Of a DNA stretch of 5,723 nt, positions 1 through 5,723 are shown one piece after another. The translations under genes and the position numbers were made by a program. The first letter of the stretch is position 1. Each line of letters starts with the position of its first letter. Below the pieces are notes generated by a model that ran no database searches, was not told the origin of the DNA, and saw nothing but the letters and a program-made list of their open reading frames with translations. Origin of the DNA: Candidatus Arcticimaribacter sp. (GTDB lineage Bacteria; Bacteroidota; Bacteroidia; Flavobacteriales; Flavobacteriaceae); NCBI GenBank assembly GCA_011526335.1, contig WTJB01000161.1:3696-9418 (forward strand). The letters run 5' to 3'.

Positions 1-563
1 GCGTTAATGTCTTGTGGTAAAAATACTTTTCCTAGGGTTAAGAATAGAATTTTTAGGTCGAAAAAAAAACTTTGATGATCGACATAATGCACATCGAGCT
101 TGAATTTTTCTTCCCAAGAAATCGCATTTCGGCCGTTGACTTGTGCCCAGCCAGTAATTCCCGGTTTTACGTCATGCCGGCGGTTTTGCGCTGGAGAATA
201 TAAAGGGAGGTATTCGGGCAAGAGTGGACGCGGCCCCACAAAACTCATTTGTCCCAACAATACATTGATTAACTGAGGTAGTTCGTCCAGTGAGAGTTTA
301 CGTACCCATTTCCCCAAAGAAGTAATACGTTCAAAATCGGGCAATAGATTTCCCTGCGCATCGGTGGTATCGCGCATGGTTTTAAATTTAAAGATGTGAA
401 ATATCTTTTGCTTGTAGCCCGGGCGTTTTTGAACAAAAAAAGGCCATTTTTTTAAGTCCAAAAACAAAAGAAAGCCCACCAAAAGAAAAATAGGGAGCAA
501 AAGTAGAAAAGCTACCAATGCAAAAAGTCGATCGAAAAAGTGTTTAAGGCTAGGATAAATCAA
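1..563 (-). CDS. PglC-like phosphoglycosyl transferase (bacterial sugar transferase), 3' partial
   Basis: This enzyme transfers a sugar phosphate from a UDP-sugar to undecaprenyl phosphate at the inner face of the cytoplasmic membrane, the first membrane step of repeat-unit assembly. The 187 codons visible, read from a TTG at 563, match the monotopic sugar transferase family (PF02397). There is a hydrophobic N-terminal segment (about residues 13-35) broken by Pro24, then FKFKTM (58-63), the SLDELPQ segment with the Asp93-Glu94 catalytic dyad, FVGPRPLL, and KPGITGWAQVNGRNAISW. From memory, PglC of Campylobacter has its helix-breaking proline at 24 and its dyad at 93-94. The identical numbering is the main argument for the TTG start, since the frame has no ATG before an in-frame TAG at 654-656. 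The family is about 200 residues long, so only some 13 C-terminal residues lie beyond the left edge. The donor sugar cannot be read from sequence. A run of nine T (61-69 on the plus strand) encodes an FFF stretch near the end. Confidence 0.93.
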   Translation of the reverse strand, partial: MIYPSLKHFFDRLFALVAFLLLLPIFLLVGFLLFLDLKKWPFFVQKRPGYKQKIFHIFKFKTMRDTTDAQGNLLPDFERITSLGKWVRKLSLDELPQLINVLLGQMSFVGPRPLLPEYLPLYSPAQNRRHDVKPGITGWAQVNGRNAISWEEKFKLDVHYVDHQSFFFDLKILFLTLGKVFLPQDIN

Positions 564-584
564 CTGTGGTTTGTTTTCTCTAGG

Positions 585-599
585 TTTGAATTGTTCAAA
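585..599. repeat. 15-bp inverted repeat in divergent gap
   Basis: The sequence TTTGAA-TTG-TTCAAA is a perfect 6-bp inverted repeat with a 3-bp spacer. It overlaps both opposite-strand TAnnTTTG boxes, so a protein bound here could affect both promoters. Binding-site function is inference; in AT-rich DNA a 6+6 palindrome can arise by chance. Confidence 0.35.
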
Positions 600-618
600 T
601 TTAGAAAATAATATGGGC

Positions 619-638
619 AAAAGGCTCTGGGCTTTTTT
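619..638 (+). terminator. Weak hairpin plus T-tract ahead of epimerase (attenuator-like)
   Basis: On the plus strand AAAAGGCT (619-626) can pair with GGCTTTTT (630-637) around a CTG loop. This gives eight pairs, two of them G-U, and the T-tract runs to 638. It lies 24 nt before the GTG start of the epimerase. No plus-strand gene lies upstream in the window for it to terminate, so it would act, if at all, as a leader attenuator or against antisense readthrough. With only two G-C pairs the stem is weak and may be fortuitous. Confidence 0.2.
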
Positions 639-661
639 ATATTTATACAGAAACTAAAAGC

Positions 662-1594
662 GTGAAACAACTTCGCATTGGGATTACTGGCGCCACGGGC
701 TTTATTGGGATGCAATTATTACAGCATTTTATAGAAGCGGGGCATAGTGTTGCCATATTGACTCGTTCCCCTGAAAAAATTGACGAACACGCTAATGTCA
801 CTGTGTATTCCACCGATTTAGCGCAGCCCGACACTGCCGTTTTAAACGCCTTTACTGCTTCTTTAGACGTGCTGTATCATTTGGCAGGGGAATTGTCCAA
901 TGAAGCTAATATGCAAGCTGTTAATGTTGAGGGGACCAGCGCTTTACTTGAGGCTATGGACTATTCAAAAACCCGATTGATTCATCTTTCGAGTATGGGT
1001 ATTTTCGATTTTAAGAACGAAACAATTACAGAAGAAAGCACAAAAACACCCTTCAACATCTACGAAAAAACCAAACTCGCCGCTGAAGAACTTATTGAGA
1101 AGGAAGAAATGAAGGGACTAAAAGTTGTCGTTCTAAGGCCTTCCATTGTCTTGGGGCATCAAATGAAATCCTCACTTCTCACCCAATTATTGCGCTTGAT
1201 TCGTTTTGGTATTGATCTTAAAGTAGGGGTAAAAACTTATGCCAAGGTAGTGCTGGCAGAAGATTTGATTCGCGCTTTGAAGCTTATAGGAACAAAAGAT
1301 ACACTGGATGGGCAACGCTATAACTTTTCAAATGATGTTCCACTAAAAACACTTTTAACGCATTTAAAGGTCACTAACGAGTCTAGACTGTATTTTCCAT
1401 TAGCTGTCAAGCTGTTTCAGTTGGGGCTTCGCTTAGGTCGTGCCTTGGGTGTGTTGCGGATTAGTCCTGAAGGGATTGCTTTTTTTTCGTCCACAAGTAC
1501 AATTTCAAATGAAAAGATAAAAAAGGACTTGGATTTCGAATTTACTGCTGACTATCGTCCTTTTCTTCAAGAGTATGTAACTTACCACACATGA
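662..1594 (+). CDS. Extended-SDR NAD(P)-dependent sugar epimerase/reductase
   Basis: This is a cytoplasmic nucleotide-sugar modifying enzyme of the extended short-chain dehydrogenase/reductase superfamily, 310 residues and close to the family norm. The N-terminal TGATGFIG (residues 9-16) is the glycine-rich dinucleotide loop (G10, G13, G16). YHLAGE (72-77) follows the fourth strand, LSS (109-111) carries the active-site serine, and Y134-x3-K138 is the catalytic pair. LRPSIVLG (158-165) is the usual post-catalytic strand. The C-terminal substrate domain is divergent, so epimerase, 4-ketoreductase and dehydratase activities cannot be told apart. Its position beside the phosphoglycosyl transferase suggests it may prepare the first sugar of the repeat (inference). 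The start is GTG at 662: the frame is open only from 605 and holds no ATG upstream. No Shine-Dalgarno sequence is seen. Its stop overlaps the next start as ATGA (1591-1594), which implies translational coupling. Confidence 0.9.
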   Translation: MKQLRIGITGATGFIGMQLLQHFIEAGHSVAILTRSPEKIDEHANVTVYSTDLAQPDTAVLNAFTASLDVLYHLAGELSNEANMQAVNVEGTSALLEAMDYSKTRLIHLSSMGIFDFKNETITEESTKTPFNIYEKTKLAAEELIEKEEMKGLKVVVLRPSIVLGHQMKSSLLTQLLRLIRFGIDLKVGVKTYAKVVLAEDLIRALKLIGTKDTLDGQRYNFSNDVPLKTLLTHLKVTNESRLYFPLAVKLFQLGLRLGRALGVLRISPEGIAFFSSTSTISNEKIKKDLDFEFTADYRPFLQEYVTYHT

Positions 1595-2715
1595 AAAAGC
1601 TGTGTTTTGTCGTATCGAGTCCTGCAACAGCCTTGGCCTTTTTAAAAGGTCCCATGGAAGTTCTAGCAGCAAGCTATGAATTGCACCTGGTTGCAAATAC
1701 GACCCATCCGCAAGAATTATTGGAGGAGTTGCCCATAAAAGCGGTACACGTTTTTCCCATTGAACGCGGGATTCGGCCATTACACGATTTAAGGTGTCTA
1801 ATCCAAGTTATTCGTTTTTTTCGCCATGGTGATTTTGATGCCCTGCACAGCGTTTCGCCTAAGGCTGGTTTAATGGCCATGTTGGGCGGATATTTTGCTC
1901 GTACCCCTTTACGCACGCATACCTTTACCGGGCAAGTTTGGGCCAATAAAAAAGGGGTGTTTCGTTTTTTACTTAAAGCCATTGATCGCCTCATTGCGCG
2001 CTGTGCTACCCAGGTATTGGTCGATGGAAAATCACAACGGCAGTTTTTAGTCGATGAAGGTGTTGTAGATAGCAAAGCAGAAGTCCTGGGGAAAGGCTCT
2101 ATTTGTGGCGTGTCTCTAGCGCGATTTTCACCCAATAGTAGCCTTCGAGCAAAACGACGCAAAGCACTTGGTTTAAGTGAAAATGAGTGGGCTTTTATGT
2201 TCTTAGGGCGACTCAATAAAGACAAAGGAGTAATCGACTTAATTCACGCTTTTTCTGAGTTGAACCAAACAGAACACACTTCTTCTCTTTTCTTGATCGG
2301 TCATGACGAGGAAGAGATTCAAGCGCGCTTTCAGTCGGTTTCCAATAAAATTCACTTTATTCCTTTCGAAAAAAAACCTGAAGAATTACTCCAAGCCTGC
2401 GATACGTTTTGTTTGCCGAGTTACCGAGAAGGTTTTGGTCTTTCCGTCATTGAGGCTTCAGCCCTAGAAAAACCAATTATTTGTAGCGATGCCTATGGAT
2501 TGCAAGACACTATTGTAAAGGGAGAGACTGGACTGCGCCACCGGGTGGGAGAAGTTGCTGACTTAAAAGAGCAACTTTATTGGGCCTTACAACATCCCGA
2601 GAAAATGCGAGCCATGGGGAAAAATGGACGTGTATATGTGAAGGAGAATTTTAGTGGGCAAGTGCTTCTAAATGCTTGGAAAAATTTCTATGCAGAAAAA
2701 CTCCCTGTTTTATAA
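1591..2715 (+). CDS. GT4 family glycosyltransferase (CapM/PglA-like)
   Basis: This retaining GT-B-fold glycosyltransferase should add a sugar from an NDP-sugar donor to the growing undecaprenyl-linked chain on the cytoplasmic side. It is 374 residues, normal for the family, with no membrane span. The N-terminal acceptor domain has HSVSPKAG (86-93), a stretch conserved in CapM-like GT4 enzymes. GKGSICGV (167-174) begins the linker to the donor domain. FLGRLNKDKG (204-213) is the usual first strand of the C-terminal domain. E280-GFGLSVI-E288 is the E-x7-E donor-binding motif. The CapM/PglA resemblance together with a PglC-like transferase nearby makes addition of the second sugar a reasonable guess, but linkage and donor are unknown. 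Its start overlaps the epimerase stop (ATGA), and its last codons overlap the end of the convergent dehydrogenase gene. Confidence 0.92.
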   Translation: MKKLCFVVSSPATALAFLKGPMEVLAASYELHLVANTTHPQELLEELPIKAVHVFPIERGIRPLHDLRCLIQVIRFFRHGDFDALHSVSPKAGLMAMLGGYFARTPLRTHTFTGQVWANKKGVFRFLLKAIDRLIARCATQVLVDGKSQRQFLVDEGVVDSKAEVLGKGSICGVSLARFSPNSSLRAKRRKALGLSENEWAFMFLGRLNKDKGVIDLIHAFSELNQTEHTSSLFLIGHDEEEIQARFQSVSNKIHFIPFEKKPEELLQACDTFCLPSYREGFGLSVIEASALEKPIICSDAYGLQDTIVKGETGLRHRVGEVADLKEQLYWALQHPEKMRAMGKNGRVYVKENFSGQVLLNAWKNFYAEKLPVL

Positions 2716-2716
2716 A
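2709..2716. repeat. Palindrome TTTATAAA carrying both convergent stop codons
   Basis: The core TTATAA (2710-2715) reads the same on both strands. The plus-strand GT4 gene uses TAA at 2713-2715, and the minus-strand dehydrogenase gene uses TAA at 2712-2710. The two genes therefore overlap by six bases, and each stop is opposite a Leu TTA codon of the other gene. No spacer is left for a conventional terminator between them. Confidence 0.9.
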
Positions 2717-3954
2717 CGGTAAATACGTGGATGCAGCTCGAAAAAGGCTTTTATATCATAACCAAAGCCTTTGGGTGTTAAATACTCCAGCGGATCAAGT
2801 GATTTAAACGCTTGATGAGGCACGGCTAAAATAACCACATCGAAAAGTTGCTTTTGCGGGGGTGCAGTGAGCACTTCCATGTCTTCTAGTTTTGCGCTTT
2901 CGATATATGGATCGTAAATCAATACCTCCAACCCTTTTTCGTTTAATGCTTGAGCTAGTGTTACTGCTTTGGAATTGCGAAGGTCGGGTGTGTTTTCTTT
3001 AAAGGTAGCGCCCAAGAGTAGGACTTTAGCACCTTTTTCTTCAATTTGGTGGGCTTTGATTTTTTTAGCGATGTCTTGGGCAAGGAAGTGAGGAACTTCT
3101 TCATTGATTTTACGAGCCGAAAGTAACAGTTCAGGACTGTAGCCCAAAGCTTTGGATTTATGGGCCAAGTAGTAGGGGTCAATCCCGATGCAATGCCCTC
3201 CAACCAATCCCGGACTAAAGTTGAGAAAATTCCATTTGGTGGAAGCTGCTTTTAAGACTTCCTGGGTATCTAAACCCATAGCGTTAAACATCATCGCCAA
3301 TTCATTGACAAAGGCAATATTGACGTCGCGCTGGGTGTTTTCGATCACTTTGGCTGCTTCTGCCACACGAATAGAAGGCGCTTTGTAAACCTCGGCAGTA
3401 ATGACCGATTGGTAGAGTTGCGTTAGCACTTCAAGGGTAGCTTTGTTTGAAGCCGATACAATTTTAGGAATGCTTGTAAACGTATTGGTCTTGTCGCCTA
3501 CATTGATTCGCTCTGGGCTGTAACCCACAAAAAAATCTTGATTAAACGTCAAGGAAGATTTTTCGAGTAGAGGGACACAAATCTCTTCAGTGGCCCCAGG
3601 ATAAACCGTAGATTCATAAACGACTATATCGCCCTTATGCAATAGCTTTGAAAGAGTGATTGAGGCGTTTTCTAGATAAGAAAAATCAGGGAGGTTCTCC
3701 TCATTTAGAGGCGTAGGAACGGTAACGATGTAGATGGTGCAATCGCTCAGTTCACTTGATTGGCTATGGTAACTTAAAGCGCTTGAGCGAAGCTCTTCCG
3801 TGCTAAATTCATGGGTAATGTCGATTCCCGCTTGTAAATCGCTCACCCTTTTCGCATTGGTGTCAAAGCCTTTGACTGGGTGCTTTTCAGCCAAAGCTAA
3901 TGCCAAAGGCAAGCCTACATACCCTAACCCGATAATTCCAATTCGATGCTGCAT
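2710..3954 (-). CDS. UDP-N-acetyl-hexosamine 6-dehydrogenase (TviB/WbpO type)
   Basis: This enzyme oxidises C6 of UDP-GlcNAc or UDP-GalNAc with two NAD+ to give the UDP-N-acetylhexosaminuronic acid used as a charged building block. It has 414 residues and all three domains of the nucleotide-sugar dehydrogenase family. The N-terminal Rossmann domain has GIIGLGYVG (6-14) and Asp31 at the end of the second strand. YESTVYPGATEE (113-124) and GYSPERINVGDK (144-155) follow; the latter is the TviB/WbpO signature rather than that of WecC or UDP-glucose dehydrogenase. AKVIENTQRDVNIAFVNE holds Lys202 and Asn206, GGHC255IGIDPYY holds the catalytic cysteine, and the C-terminal domain has FKENTPDLRNS (318-328). 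All expected catalytic residues are present. The choice between GlcNAc and GalNAc as substrate cannot be made by eye, so no symbol is given. Its ATG directly follows the TAA of the GT2 gene, so it is the last gene of that unit. Confidence 0.95.
   Translation of the reverse strand: MQHRIGIIGLGYVGLPLALALAEKHPVKGFDTNAKRVSDLQAGIDITHEFSTEELRSSALSYHSQSSELSDCTIYIVTVPTPLNEENLPDFSYLENASITLSKLLHKGDIVVYESTVYPGATEEICVPLLEKSSLTFNQDFFVGYSPERINVGDKTNTFTSIPKIVSASNKATLEVLTQLYQSVITAEVYKAPSIRVAEAAKVIENTQRDVNIAFVNELAMMFNAMGLDTQEVLKAASTKWNFLNFSPGLVGGHCIGIDPYYLAHKSKALGYSPELLLSARKINEEVPHFLAQDIAKKIKAHQIEEKGAKVLLLGATFKENTPDLRNSKAVTLAQALNEKGLEVLIYDPYIESAKLEDMEVLTAPPQKQLFDVVILAVPHQAFKSLDPLEYLTPKGFGYDIKAFFELHPRIYRL
2743..2772. 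terminator. Perfect 9-bp hairpin near the convergent gene ends
   Basis: AAAGGCTTT (2743-2751) and AAAGCCTTT (2764-2772) form a perfect inverted repeat around a 12-nt loop. For plus-strand transcripts it sits 28-57 nt after the GT4 stop, a usual place for a 3' end, but no T-tract follows. For minus-strand transcripts five T (2745-2741) follow the core of the stem, but the hairpin lies about 30 nt before the dehydrogenase stop, so termination there would cost the stop codon. The repeat falls in codons for KGFG and KAFF and could be coding coincidence. A role in 3' end formation or RNA stability is inference. Confidence 0.3.
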
Positions 3955-4854
3955 TTATCGAATGATTTCTTTATTTCGACCTGTTTTCCAGCCCCTAAGA
4001 TAAGCCAACAAAAAAGAAAGACTATGGTGACGCGCTGAACGTAACAGCGTGTTGAGGAGTAACCCGCAAAGCAGGACGAAAAAGTCCAAGCCCAGATAGT
4101 CCCAATTCCCGTTCTTTTTGAACAGCATCCAAACCTCAATCACATCATTTTCGGTTCTTCTCAATAGCGATTGCCTGTTGCCTGCGGCATGGTAATGGTA
4201 GAGTTTCGCTTGGGGAACTATGAACATTTTATTTGGAAAAAGTCGATTGACACGAATGGAAAATTCCTTGTCTTCATAGGCATGAAACTTGTTTTTTGTG
4301 TCAAAACCGAGTTGCTCAAAAACTTCTTTTTTCCAGGTAGATAAACCGCCACTTAGGGCGTCAACGGCTTGTGGAACTTGCGTAGTTTCTTTCAGTTTTC
4401 GCAATACCTGCTGACGGTTGTCTTTAAATAGTCCGAAGTGTGTAATTCGAAATAACAAGCGTCTTAAAAAACCCTCTTTAGGCGCATTTAGTATGACGCC
4501 ATTCACCCCTATCATATCAGGATAATTGATCCAAGCCTGTTCTACAGCATTGAGATAGTCGGGTTCATGGACAATATCGTCGTCAAAAAAAGAGATATAA
4601 TCGCAATGGTTGTAGGATATAGAAGCTGCTTTGGCCTGAACTAAACCAGTGATGGTTTCATCGTGGATATAATCTAAAGCCACTCCTTTTTCTTGAGCGA
4701 GCGGAGTTACTTTTTCGCGAATAACTTTATCTGAGCTACTTTGGTCGATGATAATCAACTGATCGGGTAAGCGCGATTGCGCCAGGAGCGAATCGATGAC
4801 GGTCGCCAACTCGGTTGGCCGGTTTTTCGTGGGGATAACAACGGAAAAGGTCAT
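3955..4854 (-). CDS. GT2 family glycosyltransferase (GT-A fold), C-terminal membrane segment
   Basis: This inverting GT-A glycosyltransferase of 299 residues should add one sugar to the lipid-linked repeat unit at the cytoplasmic membrane. It opens with FSVVIPTKNRP (3-13), the typical GT2 nucleotide-binding strand, then IIIDQSSSD. FFDDDI (89-94) is the D-x-D metal and donor site. LSGGLSTWKKEVF (167-179) is the acceptor-side loop, and YEDKEFSIRV (193-202) supplies the acidic catalytic-base region. A hydrophobic stretch at about 254-271 is a probable membrane segment, followed by a basic tail. The donor is unknown. The ATG at 4854 overlaps the preceding gene's stop as ATGA, and its TAA abuts the dehydrogenase ATG, so the three genes read as one coupled operon. 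Confidence 0.92.
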   Translation of the reverse strand: MTFSVVIPTKNRPTELATVIDSLLAQSRLPDQLIIIDQSSSDKVIREKVTPLAQEKGVALDYIHDETITGLVQAKAASISYNHCDYISFFDDDIVHEPDYLNAVEQAWINYPDMIGVNGVILNAPKEGFLRRLLFRITHFGLFKDNRQQVLRKLKETTQVPQAVDALSGGLSTWKKEVFEQLGFDTKNKFHAYEDKEFSIRVNRLFPNKMFIVPQAKLYHYHAAGNRQSLLRRTENDVIEVWMLFKKNGNWDYLGLDFFVLLCGLLLNTLLRSARHHSLSFLLAYLRGWKTGRNKEIIR

Positions 4855-5723
4855 GGTGTTGATTTTAATTGTTCTACCACAGTATAATCAATTGGACTAA
4901 AGAATTGATCGACGTGCTGAATCAGTTCCTGTTGATTTTCCTTTAAGGTATCCGCATTAAGATGAAGAAGTTTTTCTAATGCGCCAGATTCATTGATATT
5001 GACTTTCTTCGCCTGCATTTCGAAAAGTGGGTCAATGGAAATTTCATTTTTTCGTTCAAAATAGACGGGAATAAGGCCATATTGAACTGCTTTAATGATG
5101 GTGGTCGAACCGCGATACAAAGCAAAATGAGCTCGTTCAAGATCGGCTTCAAACGACTGTTCGGATAGTGTGATATTGGATGGAGGTTGATTTAATGCCG
5201 GGCAAATTTTAAGTACTTGCTCTACTTTGGTTATGGGATGAAAACGAATGATAAAATTGAGGTGGCTGTATTTATTTGCCAGTTTAAGGACCAATTGAAC
5301 TAGTGGAATACATTCGATCAAGTCCCCTTCTGATAGCATTAAGAAGGTATCTTTCTTTTCCGCATTGACCGCTAAGTTTTCTCGTTTAGCACCGCTGGTC
5401 CTATTCGATCCAAAAAGCAATAGTCGTTCTTTAGGTAAATAATGGGATGCTATAAATTGTTTTCTTGCGTGTGGACCAGAAAACAAAATAAAATCTGGTT
5501 CAAATTGGTCGGCTAATTTTCTTCTTATCGCATATTGCTTTCTAAAGATTAATGCGTGCTGGTAGCCAATACATTGGATGTTTGGGTTTGTTTTTCGTGC
5601 ATAGGCGAAGGCTATTCTTTTCCAAGGATGACCTTCAAATGTGGTACTTATTTTTTTGGGACTAACCCGCTGAACTAGCTGTCCCATTTGAACCCCAAGC
5701 CGGAGATTAAAATGTGAGGCTGG
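4851..5723 (-). CDS. Putative GT-B-fold glycosyltransferase / surface carbohydrate biosynthesis protein, 5' partial
   Basis: The reading frame is open to the right edge (12 codons precede the Met at 5687), so the true start very likely lies outside and 290 residues are visible. I do not recognise a named family with certainty. Counting from that internal Met, features include TFEGHPWKR (16-24), CIGYQHA (39-45), PDFILFSG (64-71), LMLSEGD (116-122), IIRFHP (146-151) and RGSTTIIKAVQYGLIPVYFE (192-211). The EGH and GYQHA segments, a strand ending in RFHP, and a Gly-Ser-rich turn followed by a helix and GLIPVYFE resemble GT-B-fold proteins of the capsule-synthesis or CDP-glycerol-transferase type. 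Assignment as a glycosyltransferase rests on this layout and on the operon. No membrane span is seen in the visible part. Its TGA overlaps the GT2 start (ATGA). Confidence 0.75.
   Translation of the reverse strand, partial: PASHFNLRLGVQMGQLVQRVSPKKISTTFEGHPWKRIAFAYARKTNPNIQCIGYQHALIFRKQYAIRRKLADQFEPDFILFSGPHARKQFIASHYLPKERLLLFGSNRTSGAKRENLAVNAEKKDTFLMLSEGDLIECIPLVQLVLKLANKYSHLNFIIRFHPITKVEQVLKICPALNQPPSNITLSEQSFEADLERAHFALYRGSTTIIKAVQYGLIPVYFERKNEISIDPLFEMQAKKVNINESGALEKLLHLNADTLKENQQELIQHVDQFFSPIDYTVVEQLKSTP

Larger units (their letters stand above)
564..661. promoter_or_regulatory. Divergent control region between sugar transferase and epimerase
   Basis: This is the only intergenic gap in the window, so the promoters for both flanking genes should be here or just inside the sugar transferase. 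Two exact matches to the Bacteroidota -7 consensus TAnnTTTG occur back to back: TAAATTTG on the minus strand (603-596) and TAGGTTTG on the plus strand (581-588). The minus box would start transcription roughly 25 nt before the TTG at 563. A TTG at 620-618 is a possible -33 element but sits only 14 nt away, shorter than usual. The plus box has no TTG at the expected distance. A near match, TATATTTA, lies at 638-645, close to the GTG start at 662. Function as promoters is inference. Confidence 0.4.

Noticed and set aside
564..653. Possible N-terminal extension of the sugar transferase up to the TAG at 654-656
   Set aside because: The extra residues are polar and basic and unlike the start of PglC-type enzymes. 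The TTG at 563 gives family numbering, and a promoter-like box lies inside the extension.
643..1780. Minus-strand open frames at 643-834 and 1505-1780
   Set aside because: Both are antisense shadows of the SDR epimerase and GT4 genes, with no motif or conserved-looking composition.
1674..2225. 183-codon open frame on the minus strand opposite the GT4 gene
   Set aside because: It lies wholly within a gene with clear GT4 motifs, is rich in Arg, Ser and Cys, has no recognisable domain, and has no gap for its own expression signals.
4030..4052. Inverted repeat ACGCGCTG / CAGCGTGT with a 7-nt loop in the GT2 gene
   Set aside because: It has a mismatch in the sense (minus-strand) transcript, no T-tract, and sits within coding sequence about 75 bp before the stop. 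Probably chance.
2961..4139. Short frames at 2961-3203, 3188-3388, 3800-4003 and 3924-4139
   Set aside because: They overlap the dehydrogenase and GT2 genes in other frames. Their peptides show no domain and are explained by the coding sequence they shadow.
1..5723. Mobile elements, tRNA genes, CRISPR repeats or defence genes
   Set aside because: None seen. Coding density is almost complete and every gene is a carbohydrate enzyme; no tandem spacer-repeat pattern, transposase motif or tRNA-like fold was found by eye.

Overview
The window is a 5.7 kb slice of a bacterial surface-polysaccharide locus (exopolysaccharide, capsule or O-antigen). All six protein-coding regions are carbohydrate enzymes and they fill almost the whole sequence. 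No RNA gene, insertion sequence, integrase, CRISPR array or toxin-antitoxin gene is visible. The host is probably a member of the Bacteroidota, perhaps a flavobacterium. The reasons are moderate AT-richness, no convincing Shine-Dalgarno sequence at any start, TAnnTTTG-type boxes in the only intergenic gap, and the protein flavour of the sugar transferase. This placement is inference; no marker gene is present.

Layout. Positions 1-563 (minus) hold a PglC-like monotopic phosphoglycosyl transferase whose last residues run off the left edge. A gap of about 100 bp follows. Positions 662-2715 (plus) hold a two-gene unit, an extended-SDR sugar epimerase/reductase and a GT4 (CapM/PglA-like) glycosyltransferase, joined by an ATGA overlap. 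Positions 2710-5723 (minus) hold a three-gene unit. In transcription order these are a GT-B-like putative glycosyltransferase running off the right edge, a GT2 glycosyltransferase, and a TviB/WbpO-type UDP-N-acetylhexosamine 6-dehydrogenase. The three are joined by an ATGA overlap and by a TAA directly abutting an ATG. The plus and minus units meet tail to tail with a 6-bp overlap centred on the palindrome TTATAA.

How they work together (inference from families). The dehydrogenase supplies a UDP-N-acetylhexosaminuronic acid. The SDR enzyme adjusts another nucleotide sugar. The PglC-like enzyme puts the first sugar phosphate on undecaprenyl phosphate, and the GT4, GT2 and GT-B-like enzymes extend the lipid-linked repeat unit. 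Flippase, polymerase and export genes are not in this window.

This is mostly a conventional polysaccharide locus, and I do not see a clearly new kind of system. The points most worth a second look are the plus-strand block embedded between minus-strand genes, the shared-palindrome gene ends with a nearby hairpin, the short divergent control region with a palindrome, and the unassigned GT-B-like gene at the right edge.
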